From the NCBI GenBank assembly GCA_040079935.1, contig JBEBJI010000004.1, positions 62,001 to 126,000 on the forward strand: a stretch of DNA of 64,000 nt, in the 5' to 3' direction. Positions 17,264 to 25,745 of this stretch are shown here, piece after piece. This DNA comes from Methylotenera_A sp040079935. Lineage in GTDB: Bacteria; Pseudomonadota; Gammaproteobacteria; Burkholderiales; Methylophilaceae. The first letter of the stretch is position 1. Each line of letters starts with the position of its first letter. The notes below the pieces were generated by a model. The model ran no database searches. It was given only the letters and a program-made list of their open reading frames with translations, and had not been told where the DNA came from. The translations under genes were made by a program, and so were the position numbers.

Positions 17264-19111
17264 TTAATCGGCTTTGTAAATCTGGCCAATAGAAAGTTTA
17301 GTTACTTTACGACGATAGCCATAAATGATGTTTACAATGGCGCGCGATACCAAAATCGCGCTGAACATTGAGGTTAAAATCCCCAGCACGTGCACCACGG
17401 CAAAGCCTTTAATTGGGCCAGTGCCAAACATAAATAGCGCCAAACCAGCAATTAGTGTGGTGACATTCGAGTCTAAAATCGTATCCCAAGCACGATCGTA
17501 GCCCGCATGGATACTGGCTTGTGGCGTATTGCCATTTCGCAGCTCTTCACGAATACGCTCGTTAATCAGCACGTTTGCGTCAATCGCCATACCCAGTGCC
17601 AATGCAATCGCTGCCAAACCAGGCAATGTGAGTGTGGCTTGCAACATAGATAGCAAAGCAACTAATAATAACAAATTAACGCCCAGCGCCAACACAGAAA
17701 CGCCGCCAAATAGCATGTAATAGAACATCATCATCACCGCAATCGCGGCAAAGCCCCATAACGTAGAATGCACGCCGCGTTTGATGTTATCTGCACCCAT
17801 GCTCGGACCAACCGTACGCTCTTCAATAATTTCCATTGGGGCAGCAAGCGCACCAGCGCGCAACAGCAGCGCGACATCGGTGGCTTCTTGCACACTATTC
17901 ATACCTGAAATCTGCACTCGGCCGCCGCCAATTTCTTCGTTAATCACCGGCGCGGTAATCACCTCAGTACTGCCCTTTTCGATGAGCAAAATCGCCATGC
18001 GTTTGCCTACATTGTCGCGCGTCACGTTTCTAAAAATGCCCGCGCCACGACCATCCAAAGTTACATTCACAACCGCGCCACCAGTTTGCTGGTCAGTGCC
18101 CGGCCCCGCGTCGGTAATGCGATCGCCCGTGAGCACCACATTTTTCTTCACCAAAATTGGAATGCCTCCGCGGTCTCTAAAAAGCTCGTCGCCAAATGGA
18201 ACCTTGCCTTCTTCAGCCGCTTTTAATGTTTCAAAATCTTTTTTGTCTTCATCCACCATTCGGATTTCCAACGTTGCAGTACGACCCAACAGCTCTTTTG
18301 CTTTGGCGGTATCTTGCACGCCAGGCAATTGCACTACAATTCGGTCAAACCCTTGTTGCTGCACGATAGGCTCGGCCACGCCTAGCTCGTTAATACGGTT
18401 ATGCAGCGTTTGTAAGTTTTGTTTTAGCGCAAATTCCTGAATTTTTAATTTGGTCTGCTCGCCAATGTTGGCGGTCAGTACCTGCTCTTTGCCATCTGTG
18501 GAATCTTTGTAATCTAAATCTGGGAAATCCTTCTTTAAAACTTTGCGCGCTTTTTCAAGCTCAGCTATTGTTTCAAACTTCACTTCTACTTTTTGGCCAT
18601 CGCGGTTAATACCAAAATAGTTAATTTTTTCGCGACGCAACGCAGTGCGGAAATCGCCAACGCTGCTCTCAGCTGCCTTATCCAGCGCGGCTTTCATGTC
18701 AACTTGTAATAAAAAATGCACACCGCCACGTAAATCCAGTCCCAAATACATCGGTTTTGCGCCAATAACCAATAACCAATTGGGCGTTTGCGAAAGTAAA
18801 TTTAACGCAACAGAATAATCTTTACTCAAGTTGGCGATAAGTTTATCTTTGGCCTTAATTTGCTCGTCTGGGCTGGCAAAGCGTACTTTTACGCCGCTGG
18901 CATCTAAATAAATGCCGTTAAATTTAATGTCGGCCAATTGCAGCGTGGCCTCCACTTTTTTAAGTAAATCGTTATCTGCTTTCAGTGTAGATTTCGCGGG
19001 CGAAACTTGCACCGCAGGTGCCTCACCAAAAAAATTGGGGATGGTATAAAGCAAGCCAATTATAATAACAAGGGCGACAAGAATGTATTTCCAGCTAGGA
19101 TAGCGATTCAT
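17264..19111 (-). CDS. secD: Protein translocase subunit SecD
   Basis: The 615-residue protein has one N-terminal span, a large periplasmic region (residues about 30-440) starting with GLDLRGGVHFLLQVD near 122, and five C-terminal spans with the RND-like core ALGMAIDANVLINERIREEL near 515. SecD partners SecF in proton-driven late steps of protein export. The order yajC-secD-secF on one strand is the classic operon. The length fits the family. Confidence 0.97.
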   Translation of the reverse strand: MNRYPSWKYILVALVIIIGLLYTIPNFFGEAPAVQVSPAKSTLKADNDLLKKVEATLQLADIKFNGIYLDASGVKVRFASPDEQIKAKDKLIANLSKDYSVALNLLSQTPNWLLVIGAKPMYLGLDLRGGVHFLLQVDMKAALDKAAESSVGDFRTALRREKINYFGINRDGQKVEVKFETIAELEKARKVLKKDFPDLDYKDSTDGKEQVLTANIGEQTKLKIQEFALKQNLQTLHNRINELGVAEPIVQQQGFDRIVVQLPGVQDTAKAKELLGRTATLEIRMVDEDKKDFETLKAAEEGKVPFGDELFRDRGGIPILVKKNVVLTGDRITDAGPGTDQQTGGAVVNVTLDGRGAGIFRNVTRDNVGKRMAILLIEKGSTEVITAPVINEEIGGGRVQISGMNSVQEATDVALLLRAGALAAPMEIIEERTVGPSMGADNIKRGVHSTLWGFAAIAVMMMFYYMLFGGVSVLALGVNLLLLVALLSMLQATLTLPGLAAIALALGMAIDANVLINERIREELRNGNTPQASIHAGYDRAWDTILDSNVTTLIAGLALFMFGTGPIKGFAVVHVLGILTSMFSAILVSRAIVNIIYGYRRKVTKLSIGQIYKAD

Positions 19112-19154
19112 AAGGTATAACGATTCATAATTTAGCGGTTTATATTTTTAGATA

Positions 19155-19484
19155 TTAAATAGATTTAATCGTACCTGGCGGCAACAATGTCTGCACTGCA
19201 TGTTTTTGGATATTAATAACGGTATTGCCCGCAATTTCAACGCTCACAAAGTTATCGCCCACTTTAGTCACTTTGCCAATTACGCCGCCCACGGTTGCCA
19301 CTTCATCGCCCGCTTTAAGCGCTTCTATCATCGCTTTTTGTAACTTCGCCGCCTTCATTTGCGGACGAATCAACATGAAATAAAACAATACGAAAATAAA
19401 AATAATTGGTAAAAAGCTCATTAAATCGCCACCTGGCGCGGCTGGTGCTGCGTATGCGTTACTGATAAATAAGTTGGTCAACAT
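19155..19484 (-). CDS. yajC: Preprotein translocase accessory subunit YajC
   Basis: About 109 residues with one membrane span (LPIIFIFVLFYFMLIRPQMK), then a small basic cytoplasmic domain with GDEVATVGGVIGKVTKVGDN. YajC associates with SecDF. I chose the ATG at 19484 because AGGAAA lies 7-12 bases upstream and the product then starts MLTNLFISNAYAAP like other family members; a longer frame reaches 19532 without such support. It heads the yajC-secD-secF unit. Confidence 0.94.
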   Translation of the reverse strand: MLTNLFISNAYAAPAAPGGDLMSFLPIIFIFVLFYFMLIRPQMKAAKLQKAMIEALKAGDEVATVGGVIGKVTKVGDNFVSVEIAGNTVINIQKHAVQTLLPPGTIKSI

Positions 19485-19595
19485 GCTGGTTTTTCCTAAA
19501 CTGTAAACTAAGGGCGAAATTTTAACACACACTTAACTTGATTAGCATGACTAGCTAAGTGCGGGCAACAAGATTGTTTGTTACACTTGCCGATT

Positions 19596-20201
19596 ATGAA
19601 AACAAAGATAAAAATTAGTGTTCTTGTAGTTGCGATTTGCTTTTTATTGATTTTAGCTTGGTTTCTGCTAATTTTGACAGACAGTAAAGATGGTTCTTAT
19701 GAATCAAAGCTAGGTAAAGTATTTGAATTTGCTGTGTTTGTTCCTGCTCATAATAGGATTGCTGAACATTACTATATTGAAGCTGCAAAGAAAAATAATT
19801 TTGAAGCTCAGTGTGATTTGGGTATGTTTTATGAGTCACAAGAAGATTATCAGAAGTCAGTATATTGGTATTTGCAGTCGTCTTTAAATGGATGGTGGAA
19901 ATGTGAAGATGATTTTGAAAAGTATGATTTTCCCGATGAGCAAAGAGCTTTTGGGATGTTAAAGATAAAGGCAGATTCTGGAAATAAGTTTGCTGAATAT
20001 ATGGTAGGTAAGAGATATATAGAGGCAAATGGAGTAGCAACAGATGTGCAAACAGGAATTGGATATTTAAAAAAAGCAGCTATTAATGGTAGCAGAGGCG
20101 CTCAATTGTATTTGGCAGGCTTATATCTAAGAGGCGGAGTTGTTTCAGTTGATTCACAAGAAGCTGAAAAATGGATGGAAATGAAGTGGGGTAACAAATA
20201 G
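19596..20201 (+). CDS. Sel1-repeat protein with N-terminal membrane anchor
   Basis: About 201 residues starting MKTKIKISVLVV. One hydrophobic segment (residues about 6-26) anchors or exports it. Four helical repeats of the Sel1/TPR kind follow, for example AQCDLGMFYESQEDYQKSVYWY, AEYMVGKRYIEANGV and AQLYLAGLYLRGGVV. Such repeats form protein-binding solenoids. The base use is more AT-rich than in the flanking sec and tgt genes, judged by eye, which may mean recent acquisition. Function unknown. Confidence 0.72.
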   Translation: MKTKIKISVLVVAICFLLILAWFLLILTDSKDGSYESKLGKVFEFAVFVPAHNRIAEHYYIEAAKKNNFEAQCDLGMFYESQEDYQKSVYWYLQSSLNGWWKCEDDFEKYDFPDEQRAFGMLKIKADSGNKFAEYMVGKRYIEANGVATDVQTGIGYLKKAAINGSRGAQLYLAGLYLRGGVVSVDSQEAEKWMEMKWGNK

Positions 20202-20233
20202 TATGCAAGCGATAATGCCCCTATGAATATTAC

Positions 20234-20271
20234 ATGCCCTGCGACCCGCATGGATATTGGCTCACAGGGCA
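20234..20271. repeat. Palindromic element, intergenic copy B
   Basis: The arms TGCCCTG and CAGGGCA enclose the core CATGGATATTGG, the reverse orientation of copy A. It lies between the stop codons of the convergent Sel1-repeat and tgt genes, where it could serve as a two-way terminator. Confidence 0.8.
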
Positions 20272-20277
20272 GTTATT

Positions 20278-21384
20278 TTAAGCTTTTATTTGTGCTCTTT
20301 TATTAAGAAAATCTGTTTTAAATGCGTCAAACGTGCCCGCTTCAATCGCGGCGCGCATACCTTGCATTAAAAATTGGTAGTAATGTAGGTTGTGAATGGT
20401 ATTGAGTTGCGCGCCTAAAATCTCGCCCACTTTATGCAAATGATGCAAATACGCACGGGTGAAGTTGCTGCAAGTGTAGCAGGCGCAATCGGCATCCAAC
20501 GGCGCCGTATCTTGTTTGTAGCCCGCATTTTTAATTTTTATATCGCCATATTGGGTAAATAGCCAACCATTGCGCGCGTTGCGAGTGGGCATTACGCAAT
20601 CGAACATATCAATGCCCTGACTCACTGCTTCCACCAAGTCTTCTGGCGTGCCGACACCCATTAAATAACGCGGTTTATCTTGCGGCATTTTTGGCGCGGT
20701 GTGCGCAAGGATGCGTTGCATATCTTCTTTGGGTTCGCCCACAGAAAGCCCACCAATAGCAAAGCCATCAAAATCAATATCTTTCAGCTCAGCAAGCGAA
20801 ACATCGCGCAAGTCTTCAAACATGCCGCCTTGAATGATGCCGAATAGTGCATTGCTGTTGCCCGCGTGCGCATCTTTACTACGCTTCGCCCAACGCAAGC
20901 TGAGTTCCATCGACTTTTTCGCCTCCAAATGCGTGGCGGGGAAGGGCGTGCATTCATCAAAAATCATCACGATGTCGCTGTTCAATACCTTTTGAATGCG
21001 CATGGATTCTTCTGGCGTGAGGAAGCAGGTGTCGCCATTAATCGGGCTTTGAAACTTGACGCCTTCTTCACTAATTTTGCGCATCGCGCCCAAGCTGAAT
21101 ACTTGAAAGCCGCCAGAATCGGTCAAAATTGGCGCATCCCAGCCCATAAATTTGTGCAAACCGCCGTGCGCAGCGATGACTTCCAGCCCAGGTCTTAACC
21201 ACAAGTGAAAGGTGTTGCCGAGCACAATGTGCGCATCAATCTCTTTTAAATCTCGCGGTGTCATGGCTTTTACTGTGCCGTAAGTGCCGACTGGCATAAA
21301 AGCAGGCGTTTGTACATCGCCATGTGCGAGGTGAACCGTGCCGCGACGAGCAAGCCCGTCTTGTTTGTGTAGGGTGAATTGCAT
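20278..21384 (-). CDS. tgt: Queuine tRNA-ribosyltransferase
   Basis: The 368-residue enzyme exchanges guanine-34 in the GUN anticodons of Asn, Asp, His and Tyr tRNAs for preQ1. Visible signatures are the nucleophile region LTDSGGFQVFSLG near residue 90, GGLSVGEPKEDM near 230, and the zinc site CACYTCSNFTRAYLHH near 300-316. The length is normal. In this lineage it often sits beside yajC-secDF; here the Sel1-repeat gene intervenes on the other strand. Confidence 0.96.
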   Translation of the reverse strand: MQFTLHKQDGLARRGTVHLAHGDVQTPAFMPVGTYGTVKAMTPRDLKEIDAHIVLGNTFHLWLRPGLEVIAAHGGLHKFMGWDAPILTDSGGFQVFSLGAMRKISEEGVKFQSPINGDTCFLTPEESMRIQKVLNSDIVMIFDECTPFPATHLEAKKSMELSLRWAKRSKDAHAGNSNALFGIIQGGMFEDLRDVSLAELKDIDFDGFAIGGLSVGEPKEDMQRILAHTAPKMPQDKPRYLMGVGTPEDLVEAVSQGIDMFDCVMPTRNARNGWLFTQYGDIKIKNAGYKQDTAPLDADCACYTCSNFTRAYLHHLHKVGEILGAQLNTIHNLHYYQFLMQGMRAAIEAGTFDAFKTDFLNKRAQIKA

Positions 21385-21490
21385 ATTTTTATAGATTAAA
21401 GAATTGCGGCGATTTTATCATAGCCCTTTGCTATGCTCGGTCTTTTGCGCTACATTAGTCTTTTATTCAATTCGTTTATCATAAAAATTT

Positions 21491-22285
21491 ATGGCAGAAC
21501 CTAAACAACACATTGCACGCCGTGCCGCAGATGAAGCGGGTTTGCGCGCGCGCGGCATTTATTTGCTGCCAAATTTATTCACATCGGCGGCTTTGTTTGC
21601 AGGCTTTTATGCCATTGTGCAGGCGATGAATTCGCATTTTGAGCAATCGGCGATTGCGATTTTTATTGCCATGGTGATGGATGGCCTCGATGGTCGCGTT
21701 GCTCGTATGACTAATACCACCAGCGCTTTTGGGGCAGAATACGATAGCTTATCGGACATGGTATCGTTTGGCGTGGCACCCGCGCTGATTATGTATGTGT
21801 GGGCGTTAAAACCTATGGGAAAATTGGGCTGGATTGCGGCCTTTATTTATTGCGCTTGCGCAGCGTTAAGGTTGGCGCGTTTTAACACCAAACTAGAAGA
21901 TGAAAACCAAGACAAACGCTATTTTCAAGGGCTTCCCAGTCCAGCTTCGGCGGCATTATTGGCAGGCTTTGTGTGGGTGGCCTATGAATATGGCGTGAGC
22001 GGTCGCGAGATATTTTTTGGTGCAATACAAATGAAATGGATGGCGTGGGGATTAACGGTTTTTGCAGCGGGTAGCATGGTTTCTGACTTAAAATTTTATA
22101 GCGGCAAAGACATCAACTTAAAAGAAAGTGTGCCATTTGTGGCCATTTTAGCCATCGTGCTCATGTTCGTGCTGGTTTCGTACAGCCCACCAGAAGTGCT
22201 GTTTACCGTGGTATTGGTATACGCGCTATCGGGTTATTATTTGTGGTTAAAATCACAAATAACCCGTAAGACGCCTGCAGAATAG
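21491..22285 (+). CDS. pssA: CDP-diacylglycerol--serine O-phosphatidyltransferase
   Basis: The 264-residue membrane enzyme carries the CDP-alcohol phosphotransferase motif D-G-x2-G-R-x8-G-x3-D-x3-D within residues 57-82 (DGLDGRVARMT ... YDSLSD). It makes phosphatidylserine, the precursor of phosphatidylethanolamine. About eight hydrophobic segments are visible. The leucine-synthesis gene leuA follows, but a 231-base gap with its own leader peptide separates them, so leuA has separate control. Confidence 0.93.
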   Translation: MAEPKQHIARRAADEAGLRARGIYLLPNLFTSAALFAGFYAIVQAMNSHFEQSAIAIFIAMVMDGLDGRVARMTNTTSAFGAEYDSLSDMVSFGVAPALIMYVWALKPMGKLGWIAAFIYCACAALRLARFNTKLEDENQDKRYFQGLPSPASAALLAGFVWVAYEYGVSGREIFFGAIQMKWMAWGLTVFAAGSMVSDLKFYSGKDINLKESVPFVAILAIVLMFVLVSYSPPEVLFTVVLVYALSGYYLWLKSQITRKTPAE

Positions 22286-22330
22286 TGCATAGCACTTGAA
22301 AATGCGCATATTAATCCTTATACTTAGGCT

Positions 22331-22435
22331 ATGTTGAATTCATTCACATTTCAAGTTTTTGTAGGCTTATTGTTAAGTCTTATTACGTTGCGCGCTTTAG
22401 TTACGCTTCGTCTGCTGCGCGCCAGCGCACACTAA
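22331..22435 (+). CDS. Leucine-rich leader peptide upstream of leuA
   Basis: A short frame of 34 codons starts at ATG 22331 and ends at TAA 22433-22435. Nine codons are leucine, seven of them packed within codons 13-29 (TTA TTG TTA, later TTG, TTA, CTT and CTG CTG). This is the layout of an attenuation leader: ribosome stalling at leucine codons under leucine shortage would change RNA folding ahead of leuA. A TGCGC-GCCA-GCGCA hairpin overlaps its end (22417-22430). A clear terminator with a U run is not visible, so the mechanism is inferred. Confidence 0.65.
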   Translation: MLNSFTFQVFVGLLLSLITLRALVTLRLLRASAH

Positions 22436-22516
22436 ACCACCCCATTTTAAGTATTTTTACGCTCGCGGTTTTTATAACCAGCGGTTAGAATTCGTCTATT
22501 GATTTAGGAAAAGAAC

Positions 22517-24064
22517 ATGAACCAAATTATTATTTTTGATACCACTTTGCGCGATGGCGAACAAAGCCCAGGCGCGGCCATGACCAAAGAAGAAAAAATT
22601 CGTATTGCGCGGCAGCTTGAAAAATTGGGTGTGAATATTATTGAAGCAGGCTTTGCCGCCGCCAGCCCAGGCGATTTCGACGCCATTCACACAATTGCGG
22701 GTTTAATTCATAAATCGACTGTGTGCTCGCTTGCGCGCGCTAGTGAGAATGATGTGCGTCGCGCTGGCGAGGCCATTACGCCTGCCATGCAGCACGATGA
22801 AAAAAATGGTCGCATTCATACTTTTATTGCCACCAGCAAAATCCACATGGAAAATAAATTGCGCATGACGGAAGACCAAGTGGTGGAGCGCGCTGTGCAG
22901 GCCGTAAAGTGGGCGTTGGAATACACGCACGATGTGGAATTTTCGGCTGAAGACGCAGTACGTTCTGACATCGATTTTTTAGTGCGTGTGTTTGATGCAG
23001 TGATTGAAGCAGGGGCAACAACCATTAATGTGCCTGACACGGTAGGCTACTCAATCCCTGCGCCGTGGGGTGAGCGCATGGCGACTTTGATTAAGCGCGT
23101 AAAAAACAGTGACAAAGTCGTGTGGTCAACCCATTGCCACAACGATTTAGGCATGGCAGTAGCGAATTCATTGGCTGCAGTGATGAGCGGCGCGCGCCAA
23201 GTCGAATGCACGATTAATGGCTTGGGTGAGCGCGCGGGCAACGCGAGTTTGGAAGAAGTAGTAATGGCGATTAAAACCCGCTGCGACTTTTTTAACTTGG
23301 ATACGCGCATCGACACCACGCAAATCGTCCCAACCTCAAAATTGGTTTCAACGATTACCGGTTATCCTGTGCAGCCGAACAAGGCAATAGTGGGCGCCAA
23401 TGCGTTTGCGCACGAGTCTGGTATTCACCAAGATGGCGTTTTGAAGCACCGTGAGACTTACGAAATCATGCGGGCGGAAGACGTAGGCTGGAATACTAAC
23501 AAATTAACCTTGGGTAAATTATCTGGCAGAAACGCTTTCCGTACGCGCTTGACCGAGTTGGGTATTCAATTGGAAAGTGATGATGCAGTTAACGCTGCAT
23601 TCGCACGCTTTAAAGATTTAGCCGATAAAAAAAGTGAAATTTTTGATGAAGATTTGCATGCTTTAGTCAGTGATGAATTTGTCGCAGATGCCTCAGAAAC
23701 CTTTAAATTGGTGTATTTACAAGTCACCAGTCAAACAGGTGAAATTCCGCATGCGTATGTGACTATTTCTGATAATGGCGCTGAGAAAAAAGCCGAATCA
23801 GATGGCGGCGGGCCAGTGGATGCGACGTTTAAAGCGATTGAAAGTATCGTGAAAAGCGGTGTGGAGTTGCAATTGTATTCTGTGAATAACATCACTAGCG
23901 GCACCGATGCGCAAGGCGAAGTAACGGTGCGTTTTGCCAAAGGCGGGCGCATTGTCAATGGACAAGGCGCGGATACGGATATTGTGATTGCTTCTGCTAA
24001 AGCGTATTTGAATGGCTTGAATAAGCTTCATGCCAAATCACAAAAGTTAAATCCTCAAGTATAA
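22517..24064 (+). CDS. leuA: 2-isopropylmalate synthase
   Basis: The 515-residue enzyme condenses acetyl-CoA with 2-ketoisovalerate, the first committed step of leucine synthesis. The catalytic barrel opens with IIFDTTLRDGEQSPGA (residues 4-19), has the metal ligands in THCHNDLGMAVANSL near 203, and ends with HESGIHQDGVLKHRETYE near 300. The C-terminal third is the LeuA dimer domain that binds leucine for feedback inhibition. AGGAAAAGAAC lies just upstream of the start. The preceding leader peptide suggests attenuation control. Confidence 0.96.
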   Translation: MNQIIIFDTTLRDGEQSPGAAMTKEEKIRIARQLEKLGVNIIEAGFAAASPGDFDAIHTIAGLIHKSTVCSLARASENDVRRAGEAITPAMQHDEKNGRIHTFIATSKIHMENKLRMTEDQVVERAVQAVKWALEYTHDVEFSAEDAVRSDIDFLVRVFDAVIEAGATTINVPDTVGYSIPAPWGERMATLIKRVKNSDKVVWSTHCHNDLGMAVANSLAAVMSGARQVECTINGLGERAGNASLEEVVMAIKTRCDFFNLDTRIDTTQIVPTSKLVSTITGYPVQPNKAIVGANAFAHESGIHQDGVLKHRETYEIMRAEDVGWNTNKLTLGKLSGRNAFRTRLTELGIQLESDDAVNAAFARFKDLADKKSEIFDEDLHALVSDEFVADASETFKLVYLQVTSQTGEIPHAYVTISDNGAEKKAESDGGGPVDATFKAIESIVKSGVELQLYSVNNITSGTDAQGEVTVRFAKGGRIVNGQGADTDIVIASAKAYLNGLNKLHAKSQKLNPQV

Positions 24065-24078
24065 AATTTTAAAAATAC

Positions 24079-24117
24079 ATGCCCTGCAGACCGCATGGAT
24101 ATTGGCCCGCAGGGCAT
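24079..24117. repeat. Palindromic element, intergenic copy C
   Basis: This is the best-preserved copy: a perfect 9-base inverted repeat ATGCCCTGC / GCAGGGCAT around the core CATGGATATTGG. It begins 14 bases after the leuA stop codon and ends 13 bases before the transporter start. Confidence 0.85.
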
Positions 24118-24130
24118 TGTTTTGAGCGCT

Positions 24131-25009
24131 ATGACTGCTAAAAATAAAACGATTTATATCGCGGCTGCACTGTTTTGCACCTACTTTATTTGGGGTTCGA
24201 CTTATCTTGCACAGCGTTTTGCGATTGAAAGTTTCCCACCATTTTTAATGGCAGGCGCGCGTGCTGTGCTGGCGGGCGCTTTGTTATACAGCTTATTATT
24301 GTTTCGCGGCTATTCGCATCCAAAATCACGTGAGTGGATTGGCGCGGGCATTGTAGGCTTATTGCTGGTAACAATCGGCAGCGGGACAGTGAGTTATGTG
24401 CAGCAAACCGTGTCATCCAGCCTGGCAGCGCTGGCTATTGCCACTGTGCCTATTTGGATGGCGATTTTTTCCAGCTTTTGGGGACACCATCCCACCAAAC
24501 GCGAGTGGTTGGGTATAGCTATCGGTTTTGTCGGTATCATGTTGTTAAATCTCGGCGGAAGTTTGCACGGGCATACTTCTAGCGCGCTATTGCTAATGTT
24601 TGCAGCGGCTGGTTGGTCACTTGGTTCGATATGGGGTAAACACTTGGCTATGCCTAAAGGTTTAATGGGTGCTGCTTGCCAAATGCTTTTAGGTGGCATT
24701 GTTTTATTGGGTTTTAGCTATGCGCAGGGCGAGACATGGCCTAGTCAAATATCGCAAAAATCTTGGCTTGCAGTTGTTTTTTTAGTGATATTTGGCTCAA
24801 TGATCGCGTATAGCGCGTATCAATATTTGCTCAAAACCGTCCGTCCGCTAGTGGCGAGTAGCAATACTTTTGTGAACCCGATTGTAGCCTTTGCAGTGGG
24901 AATTTGGTTTGCGAATGAGCAAGTCACTACGCTAGAATATGCGGCTTTGGCGGTAATTTTGGTGGGTGTATTTTTGGTATTAACAGCAGAGAATAAAGAA
25001 ATAATATGA
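24131..25009 (+). CDS. EamA/DMT-superfamily transporter
   Basis: About 292 residues with ten hydrophobic segments in two EamA repeats, starting TIYIAAALFCTYFIWGSTYLA and including FGSMIAYSAYQYLLKTVRP in the second half. Drug/metabolite transporters of this type export metabolites or amino acids. I set the start at the ATG at 24131, which begins MTAKNKTIYIA; an upstream in-frame ATG lies inside the palindromic element. The gene overlaps the next by 4 bases (ATGA), so coupling with the phosphatase is likely. Substrate unknown. Confidence 0.85.
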   Translation: MTAKNKTIYIAAALFCTYFIWGSTYLAQRFAIESFPPFLMAGARAVLAGALLYSLLLFRGYSHPKSREWIGAGIVGLLLVTIGSGTVSYVQQTVSSSLAALAIATVPIWMAIFSSFWGHHPTKREWLGIAIGFVGIMLLNLGGSLHGHTSSALLLMFAAAGWSLGSIWGKHLAMPKGLMGAACQMLLGGIVLLGFSYAQGETWPSQISQKSWLAVVFLVIFGSMIAYSAYQYLLKTVRPLVASSNTFVNPIVAFAVGIWFANEQVTTLEYAALAVILVGVFLVLTAENKEII

Positions 25010-25692
25010 ATCAAGACTTAACCAACAAGCAAAACCTGGCATTATTTGACCTAGATAACACGCTGCTGGCGGGCGACAGCGATTACAACTGGAGTTTGTT
25101 TTTGATTCGACAAGGTTTGTTGGATGCGAAAACGCACCACGACCGCAACGAGCAGTTTTACGCGGATTACAAAAATGGCAGTTTGGATATTGTCGAATTT
25201 TTAAAGTTTCAGCTCGTGCCTTTAAGTCAGCACCCTAAAAAGTTTTTGGATAATTTGCACCTCAAATATATGGATCAAGTGATTCGTCCCATGATGACAG
25301 ACAAGGCGCAAGCACTTGTGGATAAACACAAAGCAGCGGGTGACTTATGCGTGGTGATTACCGCCACCAATAGCTTTGTCACCAAGCCCATTGCCACCGC
25401 TTACGGTATTGAGCATTTAATTGGCAGTGACCCTGAAATGGCAAATGGAGAATATACGGGCGGCGTTTCAGGCGTGCCAAGCTTTCAAGAAGGCAAAGTG
25501 ACGCGCATTAACCAATGGTTGGCGGAACGTGGCAAAAAACTGGGTGATTTTGAGAAAAGCTACTTTTATAGCGATTCGCACAATGATTTGGCGCTGATGA
25601 AGCAGGTAACAAACCCAGTTGCGGTAGATGCTGATGCAATATTGAAAGCCTACGCCCAGGAGCAAACTTGGCCGCAGATTAGTCTGCGTTAA
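25006..25692 (+). CDS. HAD-family phosphatase (SerB-like, HAD-IB)
   Basis: The 228-residue protein has the HAD motifs: I, LFDLDNTLLAGD (residues 14-25, two catalytic Asp); II, VVITATNS near 120; and IV, FYSDSHNDLALM near 190. A small helical cap between motifs I and II is typical of the HAD-IB group of phosphoserine and histidinol-phosphate phosphatases. It is translationally coupled to the upstream transporter. The substrate cannot be assigned. Confidence 0.88.
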   Translation: MNQDLTNKQNLALFDLDNTLLAGDSDYNWSLFLIRQGLLDAKTHHDRNEQFYADYKNGSLDIVEFLKFQLVPLSQHPKKFLDNLHLKYMDQVIRPMMTDKAQALVDKHKAAGDLCVVITATNSFVTKPIATAYGIEHLIGSDPEMANGEYTGGVSGVPSFQEGKVTRINQWLAERGKKLGDFEKSYFYSDSHNDLALMKQVTNPVAVDADAILKAYAQEQTWPQISLR

Positions 25693-25745
25693 TTTTTTTA
25701 GATATACTAACTCCTAATAAAAATTCGAATAATTAGGAGTTTGCC

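Noticed and set aside
19615..20040. A 141-residue minus-strand frame opposite the Sel1-repeat gene
   Set aside because: It is antisense to a clear repeat protein, and its His/Thr/Leu-rich composition is typical of a shadow frame.
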